Shown: piece by piece, positions 27,785 to 37,800 of the stretch
Numbering within the stretch: position 1 is the first letter of the stretch
Layout of the letters: every line of letters begins with the position of its first letter
Source: Flammeovirga agarivorans
GTDB taxonomy: Bacteria > Bacteroidota > Bacteroidia > Cytophagales > Flammeovirgaceae
Direction: 5' to 3'
Assembly: GCF_012641475.1 (NCBI RefSeq)
Contig: NZ_JABAIL010000011.1
Coordinates: 1 to 64,000 of the forward strand
DNA: 64,000 nucleotides
Position numbers and translations under genes: made by a program
Notes under the pieces: generated by a model
Told to the model about the DNA's origin: nothing
What the model saw: only the letters and a program-made list of their open reading frames with translations
Database searches by the model: none

Positions 27785-29743
27785 TTATTCTGAAATGTTA
27801 TTCTTAGTAAGTTCTTTTAATATCACACTGCTAATATGTCCTCCTTCATCTGGGAACGTTATTTCAACAGTATTACTTTCTAATAAATATTCTTTTGGTA
27901 CGTCAACTTCAATAGAAGTAAACAATTGAGGTCTTAAATGTTGTGATTGCCCCATTAATTGTTGAGGTACTTGCACTTCTTTACCATTCACTCTAACAGT
28001 AGGAAACACTTTTTGACCATGAGGCCTGCTATAACCAATTCTTATTTTAGCAGAAGATAAATTTGTGGTATTCAGTTTATCAAAAGTATAAGTTGTAGCT
28101 TTTGAAGCTTGAATTTCTTGGAGTATAAGATCTGAATAATGTTTAGTTTCTTTGATGTTGACTAAAGAGGTGATTTCTTCTTTGAAGGTATATGTAATAA
28201 TTGCCGTCCCTTCACTATCTAATTGGTATGTATCACCCAACTGCGAATTGATAAGTACAAGTATAGGCTGATGATCTTTCAGGGTCAATTGTTTACCCTC
28301 TACTTTTAGAAGACTTTCCTTTGGAAGGTTCAATAGGTTTAAAGACACATTTTTAGGTATTCTTGTGAGATTACTTAGTGCTACATAAATGTGATTATCG
28401 TCTTTATAGGCATCCACCAATAATGTAGGGTCTTGAGAAGTAATATTAATTTTGGATCCTTTCACTTCAGACCATAACTCATAGAACTTTATTTGATCTG
28501 TGAATACCCACTTCTTGCTTTTTCCTTCTAATTCAAACTCTTGTCTTAATAAACGCCAAGGGTAAGGATTTTCCTTTCTTCCCCATTCGGCTTTACCAAT
28601 CATAAAAGGAATAGCCTTAACTATATGATCAGGTCGCTGCATAAACTGCATCATCATTGGGCTCATTGATTTCATGTAATCCCAATCACGCTCGGCATAC
28701 CAAGGTTTACCTTCTGTAGCATGGTCTCTTCCACCATATTCCGAAATAAGTATTGGAATGACTGTGCCGTATTTTTTCATACTATACGATTCCATCAAAT
28801 CTAGCGTGGCTTCAATTCTTCCACCAGTAAAATTGATAGGACCATCAAAGGTTGTAGGGTCATTATCTCCAAGGTGATGATGGTTAAAATCGTAAAGGTG
28901 AATAGAGACAAAGTCCATATATTCACCAGACATGTCATAGAAGAGCTTCATTCTACTGTTCCATTGTTCAAAGTCGGCATCATCGAAAAATGGAAAAGCG
29001 GCAGTATAACCACCTATTTTTACTTCTGTATTATGCTTTTTGAAAGCCTGAGATGCTTTGTTATGGAATTCGAAAATTTCTTTTGGTTCTTTTCGTTCAG
29101 AAAGGTCCGCAACACCATCGATGAGTTCCCAAAGAGGTTCATTAATAACTTCAACGTATTCAGGACGAATTGGCCCGTCTGAAATTGGAGTGCCTTTGTC
29201 TCTGTAGAATTCGTTAATAAATTGTCCCATAAAATCACCAATTGCTTCTGGGCCACTGATTGTCCAACCTTTTTCGGGATGGTTAATATTAGTAGAATGA
29301 CCTGTCCAGAAGAATTGTACTTGTCCACCTACCATTTCAAAATTATGAGACTCATACTGATGTGTATGCTTCCATTTTTTTGCATATTCAACTTCCCTAA
29401 ACCGTTTACCTGCTGTTTCCATGAAGTTTGGATCTACAAAACCTGTTTGTTTAGGGTTTTCTTTTGAACGATGGATAACACCTCCCATAATTCCATTATT
29501 TCGCCCTAAATAAACATCCAAATCATTGATGACATAATCCATGAGTTTTTCACTACCTATAAAGTCATGTTCCATTTGGGTAGCATGTAAAACGATGTAT
29601 TTACTCCTATCGAACTCCTGAATAGAGCCAATAGAATATCGTTGTTGTGGATAAATATTTATGGTAGAAGTTTGTGCTATTACAGATTGATAGAAGCATA
29701 TACATCCTATAAATAATGTAAAAAAAGGTTTTAAAGCATTCAT
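27785..29743 (-). CDS. GH86 enzyme without sorting tail (probably periplasmic)
   Basis: A 652-residue GH86 protein. A signal peptide ends at VIAQ (~24), then IYPQQRYSIGSIQEFDRSKY, DVYLGRNNG, YVEVINEP (acid/base Glu202) and ILISEYGG (nucleophile Glu335). The C-terminal beta-domain ends at HISSVILKELTKNNISE, exactly where its paralogues continue into a T9SS tail, which is absent here. FIGC near residue 14 is a poor lipobox inside the hydrophobic segment. It is therefore probably periplasmic and may act on imported oligosaccharides, unlike the three exported paralogues. It is divergent from the sulfatase gene at 30215 and has its own terminator. Confidence 0.87.
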   Translation of the reverse strand: MNALKPFFTLFIGCICFYQSVIAQTSTINIYPQQRYSIGSIQEFDRSKYIVLHATQMEHDFIGSEKLMDYVINDLDVYLGRNNGIMGGVIHRSKENPKQTGFVDPNFMETAGKRFREVEYAKKWKHTHQYESHNFEMVGGQVQFFWTGHSTNINHPEKGWTISGPEAIGDFMGQFINEFYRDKGTPISDGPIRPEYVEVINEPLWELIDGVADLSERKEPKEIFEFHNKASQAFKKHNTEVKIGGYTAAFPFFDDADFEQWNSRMKLFYDMSGEYMDFVSIHLYDFNHHHLGDNDPTTFDGPINFTGGRIEATLDLMESYSMKKYGTVIPILISEYGGRDHATEGKPWYAERDWDYMKSMSPMMMQFMQRPDHIVKAIPFMIGKAEWGRKENPYPWRLLRQEFELEGKSKKWVFTDQIKFYELWSEVKGSKINITSQDPTLLVDAYKDDNHIYVALSNLTRIPKNVSLNLLNLPKESLLKVEGKQLTLKDHQPILVLINSQLGDTYQLDSEGTAIITYTFKEEITSLVNIKETKHYSDLILQEIQASKATTYTFDKLNTTNLSSAKIRIGYSRPHGQKVFPTVRVNGKEVQVPQQLMGQSQHLRPQLFTSIEVDVPKEYLLESNTVEITFPDEGGHISSVILKELTKNNISE

Positions 29744-29906
29744 TAATGATTTTGAAATTTAATTTGAAAGAATAGATTCCTTCGTAGTGTTAAGTAAGCG
29801 ATACCCAAGCAGTAATAAATGTACTTTATAATCGAATGTCATCACATCAGTTTGTAACCTTGTCGAGGTAGAATCTATTTCCTATGGCCTTAAAAGGGCC
29901 ATTGTT

Positions 29907-29921
29907 CAGTTTTTTTCTAGT
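29907..29921 (+). promoter_or_regulatory. 15-base element, copy C (upstream of sulfatase)
   Basis: CAGTTTTTTTCTAGT, one mismatch from the two exact copies at 18516 and 18602. It lies in the 468-bp divergent region between GH86 (minus) and the sulfatase (plus), pointing towards the sulfatase. Confidence 0.45.
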
Positions 29922-30035
29922 TTCATCTTTCTTAAAAATCACCCGAACAAATTGATGAAAGGGATTTCTTTGAGTAAATCAATACCTAATTGTTGTTGTC
30001 ATGATACAATTTCTAAAATAGAAAATAATACTGAA

Positions 30036-30067
30036 ATCTCCTTATGATTCAATGAGGAGATCTTTTT
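30036..30067 (+). terminator. Terminator-like hairpin inside the sulfatase leader
   Basis: Stem ATCTCCTTA (30036-30044) with TGAGGAGAT (30053-30061; one G-T pair) followed by CTTTTT. It lies 150 bases before the sulfatase start with no ORF in front of it, so it may act as an attenuator. The rest of the 29744-30214 region is AT-rich with no recognisable gene. Confidence 0.55.
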
Positions 30068-30214
30068 CATAGTGTTATTAGAAGTTGAAATTAATAAAGA
30101 ACATAAGGGTAAAATCAGAGAACATGAAAGTAAAATCGAGAATATTTTCTTGTCGTTTATATCATCATAAATCAGATAAACTGATACAGTATTGAATTAC
30201 AAATAGTAGAATTG

Positions 30215-31783
30215 ATGAAGAAAATATCCTTACTAATTTTAGTGACCATCATATCTTTTGGGGCCTTTGCTCAGAAAAAAAAATCGAAACAGAAACAACC
30301 CAATATCCTTGTGATTTGGGGTGATGACATTGGTTTTTGGAATATCTCAGCCTATAACAGAGGTATGATGGGGTATAGAACGCCCAATATCGATAGAATT
30401 GCAAAAGAAGGTGCGATTTTTACCGATCATTATGCACAGCAATCTTGTACGGCAGGGCGTTCAGCTTTTGCATTAGGAGAGCATCCTTTTAGAACAGGTT
30501 TGTTAACTATTGGTATGCCGGGCGCTGACCATGGTATTCCAGATTGGGCTCCGACTATTGGAGATGTGCTAAAAGAGAAAGGATATACTACGGCTCAATT
30601 TGGTAAAAACCATTTAGGAGATCAAGATAAGCACCTTCCAACAAATCATGGTTTTGATGAGTTCTTTGGAAATTTATATCACTTAAACGCAGAAGAAGAA
30701 CCTGAGACAGAGACGTACCCTAAGGACCCTGAATTCAGAAAAAAATATGGCCCTAGAGGTGTTCTACATACTTATGCTGATGGTAGAATTTCGGATACAG
30801 GACCATTAACACGTAAACGTATGGAAACGGTTGATGATGAATTCTTGGCGGCATCGACTCAGTTTATCGAGAATGCAGTGAAAAGTGACCAACCTTTCTT
30901 TGTTTGGTTTAACTCTTCTAGAATGCATATTCATACTAGATTGAAAGAGGAATCAATTGGAGTTACTGGTAAAGGATTGTACCCTGATGGAATGGTTGAG
31001 CATGATAATCAGGTAGGTACATTGTTAGATCTAATTGAAGAATTAGGAGTAGATGATAATACTATCGTTATTTATTCGACTGATAATGGTGCGGAAAAGT
31101 TTACATGGCCTGATGGTGGTACTACACCTTTCCATGGTGAAAAAGGAACAACATACGAAGGAGGTATGAGAGTACCTCAATTAGTAAAATGGCCTGGTGT
31201 GATCAAGGCTGGAGCAGAAATTAACGATATTATGTCTCATGAAGATTGGTTGCCTACATTAGCTGCAGCTGCAGGGTACGATGATATTGTTGCCGATGCA
31301 AAAAACGGTTTTGAAGCGAACGGAAAAGAATGGAGAGTACACCTTGATGGGTATAACTTCTTGCCTTACTTCCAAGGAAAAGAAGAAGAAGGACCAAGAC
31401 ATGAAATCTATTACTTTGCCCAAAATGGTAAATTTGATGCTTTAAGAATCGATGATTTGAAAATCTCATTTACTCAATTAGAAGGTAACTTCAGAACAGC
31501 AGTAAGACAAAGTACTGCTTGGCCAACAGTAACAAACCTTAAGTCTGATCCATTTGAGACAGCCAAGTTTGAATCGGAAATGTATTTCCGCTGGTTGGTA
31601 GATCAAATGTGGGTTATGGTACCGGCAGGAGCAAAAGTGAAAGAGTTCTTAGGCACTATGGATCAATATCCTTTCCAAATGGGCTTCCAAGTTAATATGT
31701 CAGATATCGGCTATGAAACATTCAGAATGAAGAAATTTATGTCTGATTTAGAGGAGATGAAAAGTCAATTCGATAAGAAATAA
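30215..31783 (+). CDS. Secreted S1-family sulfatase with Cys-x-Ala-x-Arg signature
   Basis: A 522-residue protein. A signal peptide ends at FGAFAQ (~20). The sulfatase core begins with ILVIWGDDIGFWN (metal-binding Asp pair). The formylglycine site is CTAGR with Cys78, i.e. C-x-A-x-R rather than the textbook C-x-P-x-R, a variant known in some S1 sulfatases. FGKNHLGD (~128) and STDNGAEKFTWPDGGTTPFHGEKGTTYEGG (~286-315) supply further active-site residues. I use ATG 30215 rather than TTG 30212. It probably removes sulfate from galactan oligosaccharides in the periplasm; porphyran 6-sulfate is one option. It needs a maturation enzyme not found in this window. Confidence 0.88.
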   Translation: MKKISLLILVTIISFGAFAQKKKSKQKQPNILVIWGDDIGFWNISAYNRGMMGYRTPNIDRIAKEGAIFTDHYAQQSCTAGRSAFALGEHPFRTGLLTIGMPGADHGIPDWAPTIGDVLKEKGYTTAQFGKNHLGDQDKHLPTNHGFDEFFGNLYHLNAEEEPETETYPKDPEFRKKYGPRGVLHTYADGRISDTGPLTRKRMETVDDEFLAASTQFIENAVKSDQPFFVWFNSSRMHIHTRLKEESIGVTGKGLYPDGMVEHDNQVGTLLDLIEELGVDDNTIVIYSTDNGAEKFTWPDGGTTPFHGEKGTTYEGGMRVPQLVKWPGVIKAGAEINDIMSHEDWLPTLAAAAGYDDIVADAKNGFEANGKEWRVHLDGYNFLPYFQGKEEEGPRHEIYYFAQNGKFDALRIDDLKISFTQLEGNFRTAVRQSTAWPTVTNLKSDPFETAKFESEMYFRWLVDQMWVMVPAGAKVKEFLGTMDQYPFQMGFQVNMSDIGYETFRMKKFMSDLEEMKSQFDKK

Positions 31784-31802
31784 GCATAATTAATTAAATT
31801 AG

Positions 31803-31836
31803 GAGTACCTACTATTCAATAGGGTAGTAGGTGCTC
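31803..31836 (+). promoter_or_regulatory. Hairpin between sulfatase and AraC genes
   Basis: Inverted repeat GAGTACCTAC (31803-31812) with GTAGGTGCTC (31827-31836), no T-tract after it. It may be a weak terminator or processing site between the sulfatase and the AraC gene 27 bases downstream. Confidence 0.5.
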
Positions 31837-31863
31837 AATCAAATAAATATCAAATAGTATAAG

Positions 31864-32844
31864 ATGGAAATACCTCATATAAAAATAAAGGAAGGAAGTA
31901 ATTATGATCTCATACTTCAATTACAATCTCTATATGGTGGTAGTATTAAAGATCAGGTATATAAGGTATCTGATGAACTGTTTGATATTGAAATTAGGTA
32001 TTTTAGACTAAGTGAGGGTATTGAGATCTCTTTAAATACGATCTCATTTAAGCAAGACCATCGAGTAACTTTTATTGGTAATAAAGAAGAGAACAGGCAC
32101 CTATGTTTCCGTTTTTCTTACAAAGGGGACTTTATGAGAGGGCATCCATTTGATCACCAAGAAACTCAGTTGACTGAGGGGATGGCCATTTTTGATACGG
32201 CACTTACTTTTGATGTATTGATGCGTAAGGATCAGGTTCATCAGTGGTTAGGAGTGAGGGCATCCAGTGAAGTGATAAAGAGTAACTTTTTAATTTTTGC
32301 TGATTATTTTGGAGATGTTTTTAATACCGATAAAACTTGGATGATATATGATCATATGTCCCTTGAAATACATTTGTTACTAAAAGAATTATTCCACTTA
32401 AAAGAGTTAGATAAACCCGCACCAGTGGCAAATTCCTTGATTATTGCTCGATCAAGTGAAGCTATTGGGTTATTCTATGAAAGGATTCTAAGCAGAGAGG
32501 TAACCAATGAAAAGTTTATTCATCAAAATGATTTAGAGGCATTGCTACAAATTAAAGACGATATATTAAGTACTTTCGAACATCCCCCTTCTTTGGAAGA
32601 ATTGGCTCAAGAATATGGATTCTCTGTATCAAAACTAAGAAGGGATTTTAAAAATGTCTTTGGAACTTCACTGCATCGTTTTCATCAAAATTATAGATTA
32701 GAACAGGCAAAAATAAGTTTGTCGACTAAAAATATGACCATTACAGAGATATCAAGAATGTACGGGTATAAATCAATTTCTAAATTCTCATTTGCTTTCA
32801 AAAAGAAATTCGGAAAATCACCCAGTGAATTTCAAAACCTCTAA
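31864..32844 (+). CDS. AraC-family transcriptional regulator
   Basis: A 326-residue cytosolic protein. The C-terminal ~95 residues carry two helix-turn-helix motifs of the AraC family: PPSLEELAQEYGFSVSKLRRDFKNVFG and ITEISRMYGYKSISKFSFAFKKKFGKSPSEF. The N-terminal ~220 residues are a ligand or dimerisation domain without a recognisable cupin signature. It lies 80 bp after the sulfatase and shares a convergent terminator with the TPR/LuxR-type regulator gene. A role in controlling the galactan genes fits its position, but the inducer is unknown. Confidence 0.85.
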   Translation: MEIPHIKIKEGSNYDLILQLQSLYGGSIKDQVYKVSDELFDIEIRYFRLSEGIEISLNTISFKQDHRVTFIGNKEENRHLCFRFSYKGDFMRGHPFDHQETQLTEGMAIFDTALTFDVLMRKDQVHQWLGVRASSEVIKSNFLIFADYFGDVFNTDKTWMIYDHMSLEIHLLLKELFHLKELDKPAPVANSLIIARSSEAIGLFYERILSREVTNEKFIHQNDLEALLQIKDDILSTFEHPPSLEELAQEYGFSVSKLRRDFKNVFGTSLHRFHQNYRLEQAKISLSTKNMTITEISRMYGYKSISKFSFAFKKKFGKSPSEFQNL

Positions 32845-32860
32845 TTTGGTTTCATCTAAC

Positions 32861-32905
32861 AAAAAAGCCCTCATTAGATATTGCATCCAATGAGGGGCCT
32901 TTTTT
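32861..32905. terminator. Bidirectional terminator between convergent regulators
   Basis: Stem over AAAAAGCCCTCATT (32862-32875) and AATGAGGGGCCTTTTT (32889-32904, one bulge), A's on the left and T's on the right. Confidence 0.85.
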
Positions 32906-34583
32906 ATCCTATCTGTGAAATAAACTCTTCTAGATTATCTTGTCTTGACAACCCTAATTTTTTCCTTAATCGATATCTCGTTGTATGTACAGACTCTGTT
33001 GAAATACCTAATAATTTTGACATTCCCTTACTATCAAAGTTTAACTTAATCAATGCACATATTTTTTGATCACCTTGAGTAAGTTTAGGGAAACGCTCAT
33101 TTAACTCTTTATAGAAGTTTTCATTTACCTCAACAAATCTTGCTTCAAACTCTTTCCAATTATTATTGGTATTAAGGTTAATCTTTTTTGCAAGCTTATT
33201 GATCTGGTTAGGATCAGGGTTTTTCTTTTGTTCTACTAACTCTTTCTTAATTTCAGCAAGTGTTTCCTCATGCTGAATAATTTGTAAAACAGAGGATGTC
33301 AACTCTTTATTCTTGATTTCAAGAACTTCCTTGATCTTCTCTTTTTCGAAACGTTGCTTCTCAATAAATAGTAATTGCTTTGCTTTGTATTTATTGCGAA
33401 GGTTACGGTATACAAAGAATACAACCAATACTAAACCGCCAATAGTCACATAGAAAATTAAATTTCTTAAGTAATTAATTTTACTCTCTTGTTTTAGACG
33501 TTGTAACTCTTGTTGTTGTAGTAGTTCTTTTTGCTGTTGTTGTTTTTTTCTAAACTGGTCCTTGATTTCCATAAAGCGTTTGTTGGAAATATTTCTACTA
33601 CCAAATTGCTTTTCATTAAGGTCTTTAGAAATTTTCAACATCTTGTAAGCCTCTTTGTACCTGTTTGATTTAGTCAGCACTTTAGAGAGTTCTTCATAAA
33701 TAAGAGGAAACAAATCGGAGTGACTTTTATGTTTAAGACCGGCACTGATTGCACTACGGTAGTATTTTTCAGCTTCTTTATACTGATGTAATTCTTGGTA
33801 AATGTTTCCAATAAAGTAGTGGAAGATCACCAAATAACTATGTTGCTCTTCTGTAAAGTATTTGTTTAATGGAAGGAGAGTCTTTAAAGCGGCTTCATAT
33901 TCTTCATCCTCATAATAGATATAACCGTATTCAGCATCGATAAAAGCATTTCCTTCTTGTAATAAGTCGGGGTGAAGTTCTTTTGTAATTAAACAACTAT
34001 CTAAATAGGCTCTGGCTTTTTCGTATTCATTACGTTTTCTAGCGAGAGTTGCGATGGCATAATAATTATCTACTAATACTTTTGGACTAATTTTCCCATT
34101 CGCTTTTGTGATTTCTAATGCTTTGTTGAAGTAGTCATTAGAAAGGTTGTCTCTTTCGTAGAAACTATAGAGCCAACCTAAGCCATTGTAGATATTTACT
34201 TTTGATAAATCGTCATCAATTTTTTCAGCAATTCCTAAAGCTTCCCAATAGCCATCATATGAGTGACCAAAGTGACCATTATGAGCATATAAATTGGAAA
34301 GTCCAATTAAGGATTGTATCCAAGTTAAGCTATCTTTTAACTTAATAGATTCCGAAATAGAGTACTGATACATGGATATCGCACTATCGGGATAACTAAA
34401 TTTAATTGCGTCGGCTTGTTCTAATAAATTTTGTGTACTTTTTACACTCAATTTTTTCTGAACAAGAGATTTTTTTTCATTTTTTATTGAATTTCCAGAG
34501 TTTGAAGAGATTTTTTCTTTGGAAAAACAACTCGATTTAAGAGCAAAAATACAGAGAAAAATCAGAGTTAGATGTCTAGTCAT
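32904..34583 (-). CDS. Membrane-anchored TPR regulator with LuxR-type HTH
   Basis: About 559 residues when started at ATG 34583 (MTRHLTLIFLC, a signal-like segment); the longer frame begins with TTG and lacks one. The N-terminal ~330 residues are TPR repeats (SLIGLSNLYAHNGHFG, YNGLGWLYSFYERDN, EYGYIYYEDEEYEAAL, FIGNIYQELHQYKEAEKYY). A Gln-rich coiled coil leads to one transmembrane helix (bases ~33405-33470), a second coiled coil, and a C-terminal LuxR/GerE-like HTH (LTQGDQKICALI...MSKLLGISTESVHTTRYRLRKKLG). This architecture is common in Bacteroidota, with a periplasmic TPR sensor and a cytosolic DNA-binding end. It is divergent from susC, a usual place for a PUL regulator. No hybrid two-component sensor or ECF sigma/anti-sigma pair is present. 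Confidence 0.82.
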   Translation of the reverse strand: MTRHLTLIFLCIFALKSSCFSKEKISSNSGNSIKNEKKSLVQKKLSVKSTQNLLEQADAIKFSYPDSAISMYQYSISESIKLKDSLTWIQSLIGLSNLYAHNGHFGHSYDGYWEALGIAEKIDDDLSKVNIYNGLGWLYSFYERDNLSNDYFNKALEITKANGKISPKVLVDNYYAIATLARKRNEYEKARAYLDSCLITKELHPDLLQEGNAFIDAEYGYIYYEDEEYEAALKTLLPLNKYFTEEQHSYLVIFHYFIGNIYQELHQYKEAEKYYRSAISAGLKHKSHSDLFPLIYEELSKVLTKSNRYKEAYKMLKISKDLNEKQFGSRNISNKRFMEIKDQFRKKQQQQKELLQQQELQRLKQESKINYLRNLIFYVTIGGLVLVVFFVYRNLRNKYKAKQLLFIEKQRFEKEKIKEVLEIKNKELTSSVLQIIQHEETLAEIKKELVEQKKNPDPNQINKLAKKINLNTNNNWKEFEARFVEVNENFYKELNERFPKLTQGDQKICALIKLNFDSKGMSKLLGISTESVHTTRYRLRKKLGLSRQDNLEEFISQIG

Positions 34584-34647
34584 TTTTTCAAAAAATATGG
34601 TTTTTGTAAAATTTAAATAGTTGGTTTGTAGATAATTACAAATAACG

Positions 34648-34708
34648 TGTCTAGTTGAATTTATTGGTATTTTGACCAAAAAATCATTCTGTTGAGTTTT
34701 GATCTAGT
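34648..34708. promoter_or_regulatory. CTAGT-containing sites in regulator/susC intergenic region
   Basis: TGTCTAGT at 34648-34655 and GAGTTTTGATCTAGT at 34694-34708 (12/15 match to the repeated element at 18516). A further TGTCTAGT at 34573-34580 abuts the regulator start codon. This clustering suggests a binding site shared with the GH86 promoter region, but the same word also arises by chance in coding DNA elsewhere. Confidence 0.4.
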
Positions 34709-34782
34709 CAAATATATGAGAAATAAATTTCTTTTTCACATCTTTGTTAAGGGTTTCGCGAACACTTATTAATTCTAACTAG

Positions 34783-34814
34783 TTGTCCGCTGATTTTTTA
34801 AATACTTAACTTTG
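34783..34814 (+). promoter_or_regulatory. Candidate Bacteroidota promoter for susC
   Basis: TTG (34783-34785), a 21-base spacer, then TAACTTTG (34807-34814), a full match to the -7 consensus TAnnTTTG. It lies 45 bases before the susC start. Confidence 0.55.
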
Positions 34815-34858
34815 AAATGAAATGATTAGCAGGCTGCTCTTTTTTAATCTAACTTATT

Positions 34859-37800
34859 ATGAGTATGAGTAAAGCTTATGATTTTTTTAAAATTATTCTG
34901 ACTTTCATAATGCTCTCTATCATTACTGTAGATAGTTACGCACAGAATATTTTAAGAGGGCGAGTGACAGACGCTGAAACAAATGAGCCGTTACCTGGTG
35001 TGAATATTTTTATTCAAAAAACAACACAGGGAACAACAACTAACTTTGAAGGTGAATATTCACTGGAAGTAAAACCTGGTTCGAATGTAGTTATCACATA
35101 CATCGGATATCAGGAACAAGTTGTAAATATTACAACACAAACAGAATTGAATATCCAACTTAGTATGGATACTGAAGCTCTAGACGAGGTAGTAGTTATT
35201 GGATATGGTACGCAGAAAAAGAAAGAAATTACAGGTGCCGTAGGGTCTCTTAAATCAGAAGCGATCTTAAAAGTACCGACATCAGACTTAGGAGAATCTC
35301 TTCAAGGTCAAATTGCAGGTGTTGATGTTCAGGCAAGTTCGGGTAGACCGGGTGCTGAATCCAACATCCAAATTCGTGGTATTGTTTCGGCAACTTCAGC
35401 TGGAGCTCCACTTTATGTAGTAGATGGTATTCCTTTCCAAGGGAATCCAAATATTGCACCTGAACAAATTGAAAGTATTGAGGTACTGAAAGATGGTGCA
35501 GCAGCATCGATTTACGGTACAAGAGCTGCAGGTGGTGTTATTTTGATTACTACGAAAAGAGGTAAAGAGGATTCTTTTAATGTAGATTTCTCCGCTTATG
35601 CTGGTATTCAAAACATTACTTCTGGTACTCCATTAATGAATACGACAGAACAAATGTACGTAGAGGAGACTAGGTTAGCTGCAATTGGTCAAAAACCTAT
35701 TCACTTTGTATTTAATCCTAATGCATTGTACAACAATAGCGATTTCGTGGGTGATGTACAGAATGATAATGCAGGGATGCAATCGTATAACTTGGGTATT
35801 TCAGGTGGTTCTAGAAACGTAAAATTCAATGTTTCTACTAACTACTTTAACCAAGATGGTGTAATGGCAAATTCTGGATTCGAAAGATTCTCCACTCGTT
35901 TAAATGGTGAATTTAAGAAGAACAAATTTAGAGCTTTTGCTTCAGTAGCTATTACAGATGAGAAGACAAATCAAGAGCCTTGGGGCTTATACGAATATGC
36001 TGTAATTCAAAAGCCTTACGAACAACCGTTAGGAGATTTGGAATTAGTAGGTGGCAATTCAGTATTTGTTGAATCACAAAACGCTTTACAATTTGGTTGG
36101 TTAGCACGTCAGTTACAAAACTCTGATGTTAGAGATGTAATGTCGACAAATATGGCCCTATCAATGGAGTATGAGATTGTAAAAGGTTTATCGTATCAAG
36201 TAAACTTGGGTAGAAATACTTGGGATTACGAGAGAAACTTCTTCAGACCAGAGTTTTTAGTTTACAATGAAAACGGTCTAGTACCTGCAGGTTCAAATGT
36301 AGATGCGATGTTAAATCAAGAAAATACCTTAAATACAGGTACTACTTTAGAAAACATCCTAAAGTACAACAGACAGTTTGGTAAACATACAATTGGACTT
36401 ACAGCAGTATACTCATGGGAAGAATACCACAGTAAGCAAACAGGTGTAGGTGTAGTAGGTTTATTATCTAACGATACACCAGTATTAAGTGCAGGTCAAA
36501 CAGCCACAAAACCATACGGTTATGAAAATACGCAGACACTAACAGGTAAAATGTTTAGAGCTCAGTATAACTATGATAATCGTTACTTAGTTTCATTCTC
36601 AGTAAGAAATGATGGATCGTCTAACTTCTCTCCAGAGAATCGTTACGGTACTTTCTTTGGTGGGTCAGCAGGTTGGAATATCTCAGAAGAACAATTCTTC
36701 AAAAATGCATCAGGTTTATCATTTATTGAAAACTTAAAAGTTAGAGCATCATATGGTGAGGTAGGTAACCAAAACATTGATCCATACATGTGGATGCCAG
36801 TAATTGAGGCAGGTGTTGATTATCCATTCGGACCAGAAGGAAGCGAAGAGTTAGGTATTGGTGCTATTCAAAGACAATATTCTAATGAAGGCATTAAGTG
36901 GGAAACTACTATTGCAAAGAATATTGGTTTAGACTTGAGTATGTTCAACGATAGATTACAGTTTACTGCTGATTTCTATAAGAACGATAAAGAGGATATG
37001 TTGTTGAACCAACGTTTAGCACCTTCTTCAGGTACTTGGGTAACAAGAGCAGTTAACCATTATAATAATATTGTTGTTAATGCAGGTGACATGTACAATA
37101 AGGGTATGGAGTTCTCATTAACGTACAAGCAAGCATATGAAAACGGCTTCAATTGGAGTGTTACAGGTACTTATGCACAAAATAGAAATAAAGTAACTGA
37201 CCTTAATGGTTTAGAAGGTTTTGCTCTTAGTGGTGGTGTTCCTGTATTGACAAGAGGAGAAAGAACAGACCCTACAACTTTCTTAATTAAAGGATACGAA
37301 GCAGGTGCATTCTTCTTACTTGAAAATGAAGGTGTGATTAAAACACAAGAACAATTAGAAGAATATAGAGAATTGAATGGATCAGCAATGCTTGGTGACA
37401 TCATGTACAAAGATCAAAATGATGATGGTGTAATTGATGATAACGATAGAGTATATGCAGGTTCTGGACAAGCGAAGTTCAATATGGGTATGGGTATCAA
37501 TGCTTCTTATAAAGGTTTTGACTTCTATATGCAATTGTATTACTCACATGGATCTAAAATTTACAATGGATCAGCTTTATATGCTTATGGTGGATCTCGT
37601 CACAAAGATCAAGTATATATGTGGACACCTCAGAATCCTAATTCTGATGTACCTTCAGCAAGAAACAACCAAGAGCATGAAAACACTAGAGCGCGTTCTG
37701 ATTACTTCTTAGAAGATGGTTCATACCTAAGAATAAGAAATATCACTTTAGGATATACTGTACCTAAGAAATTGTTTAAAGACAAGATCAATCAGTTAAG

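Noticed and set aside
27785-29743. FIGC near residue 14 of the GH86 protein as a lipobox
   Set aside because: The Cys sits in the middle of the hydrophobic segment with a poor -3 residue, and a normal signal-peptidase site follows at AQ.
34584-34679. N-terminal extension of the TPR/LuxR regulator
   Set aside because: It would start at TTG and hide the signal-like segment that begins at ATG 34583.
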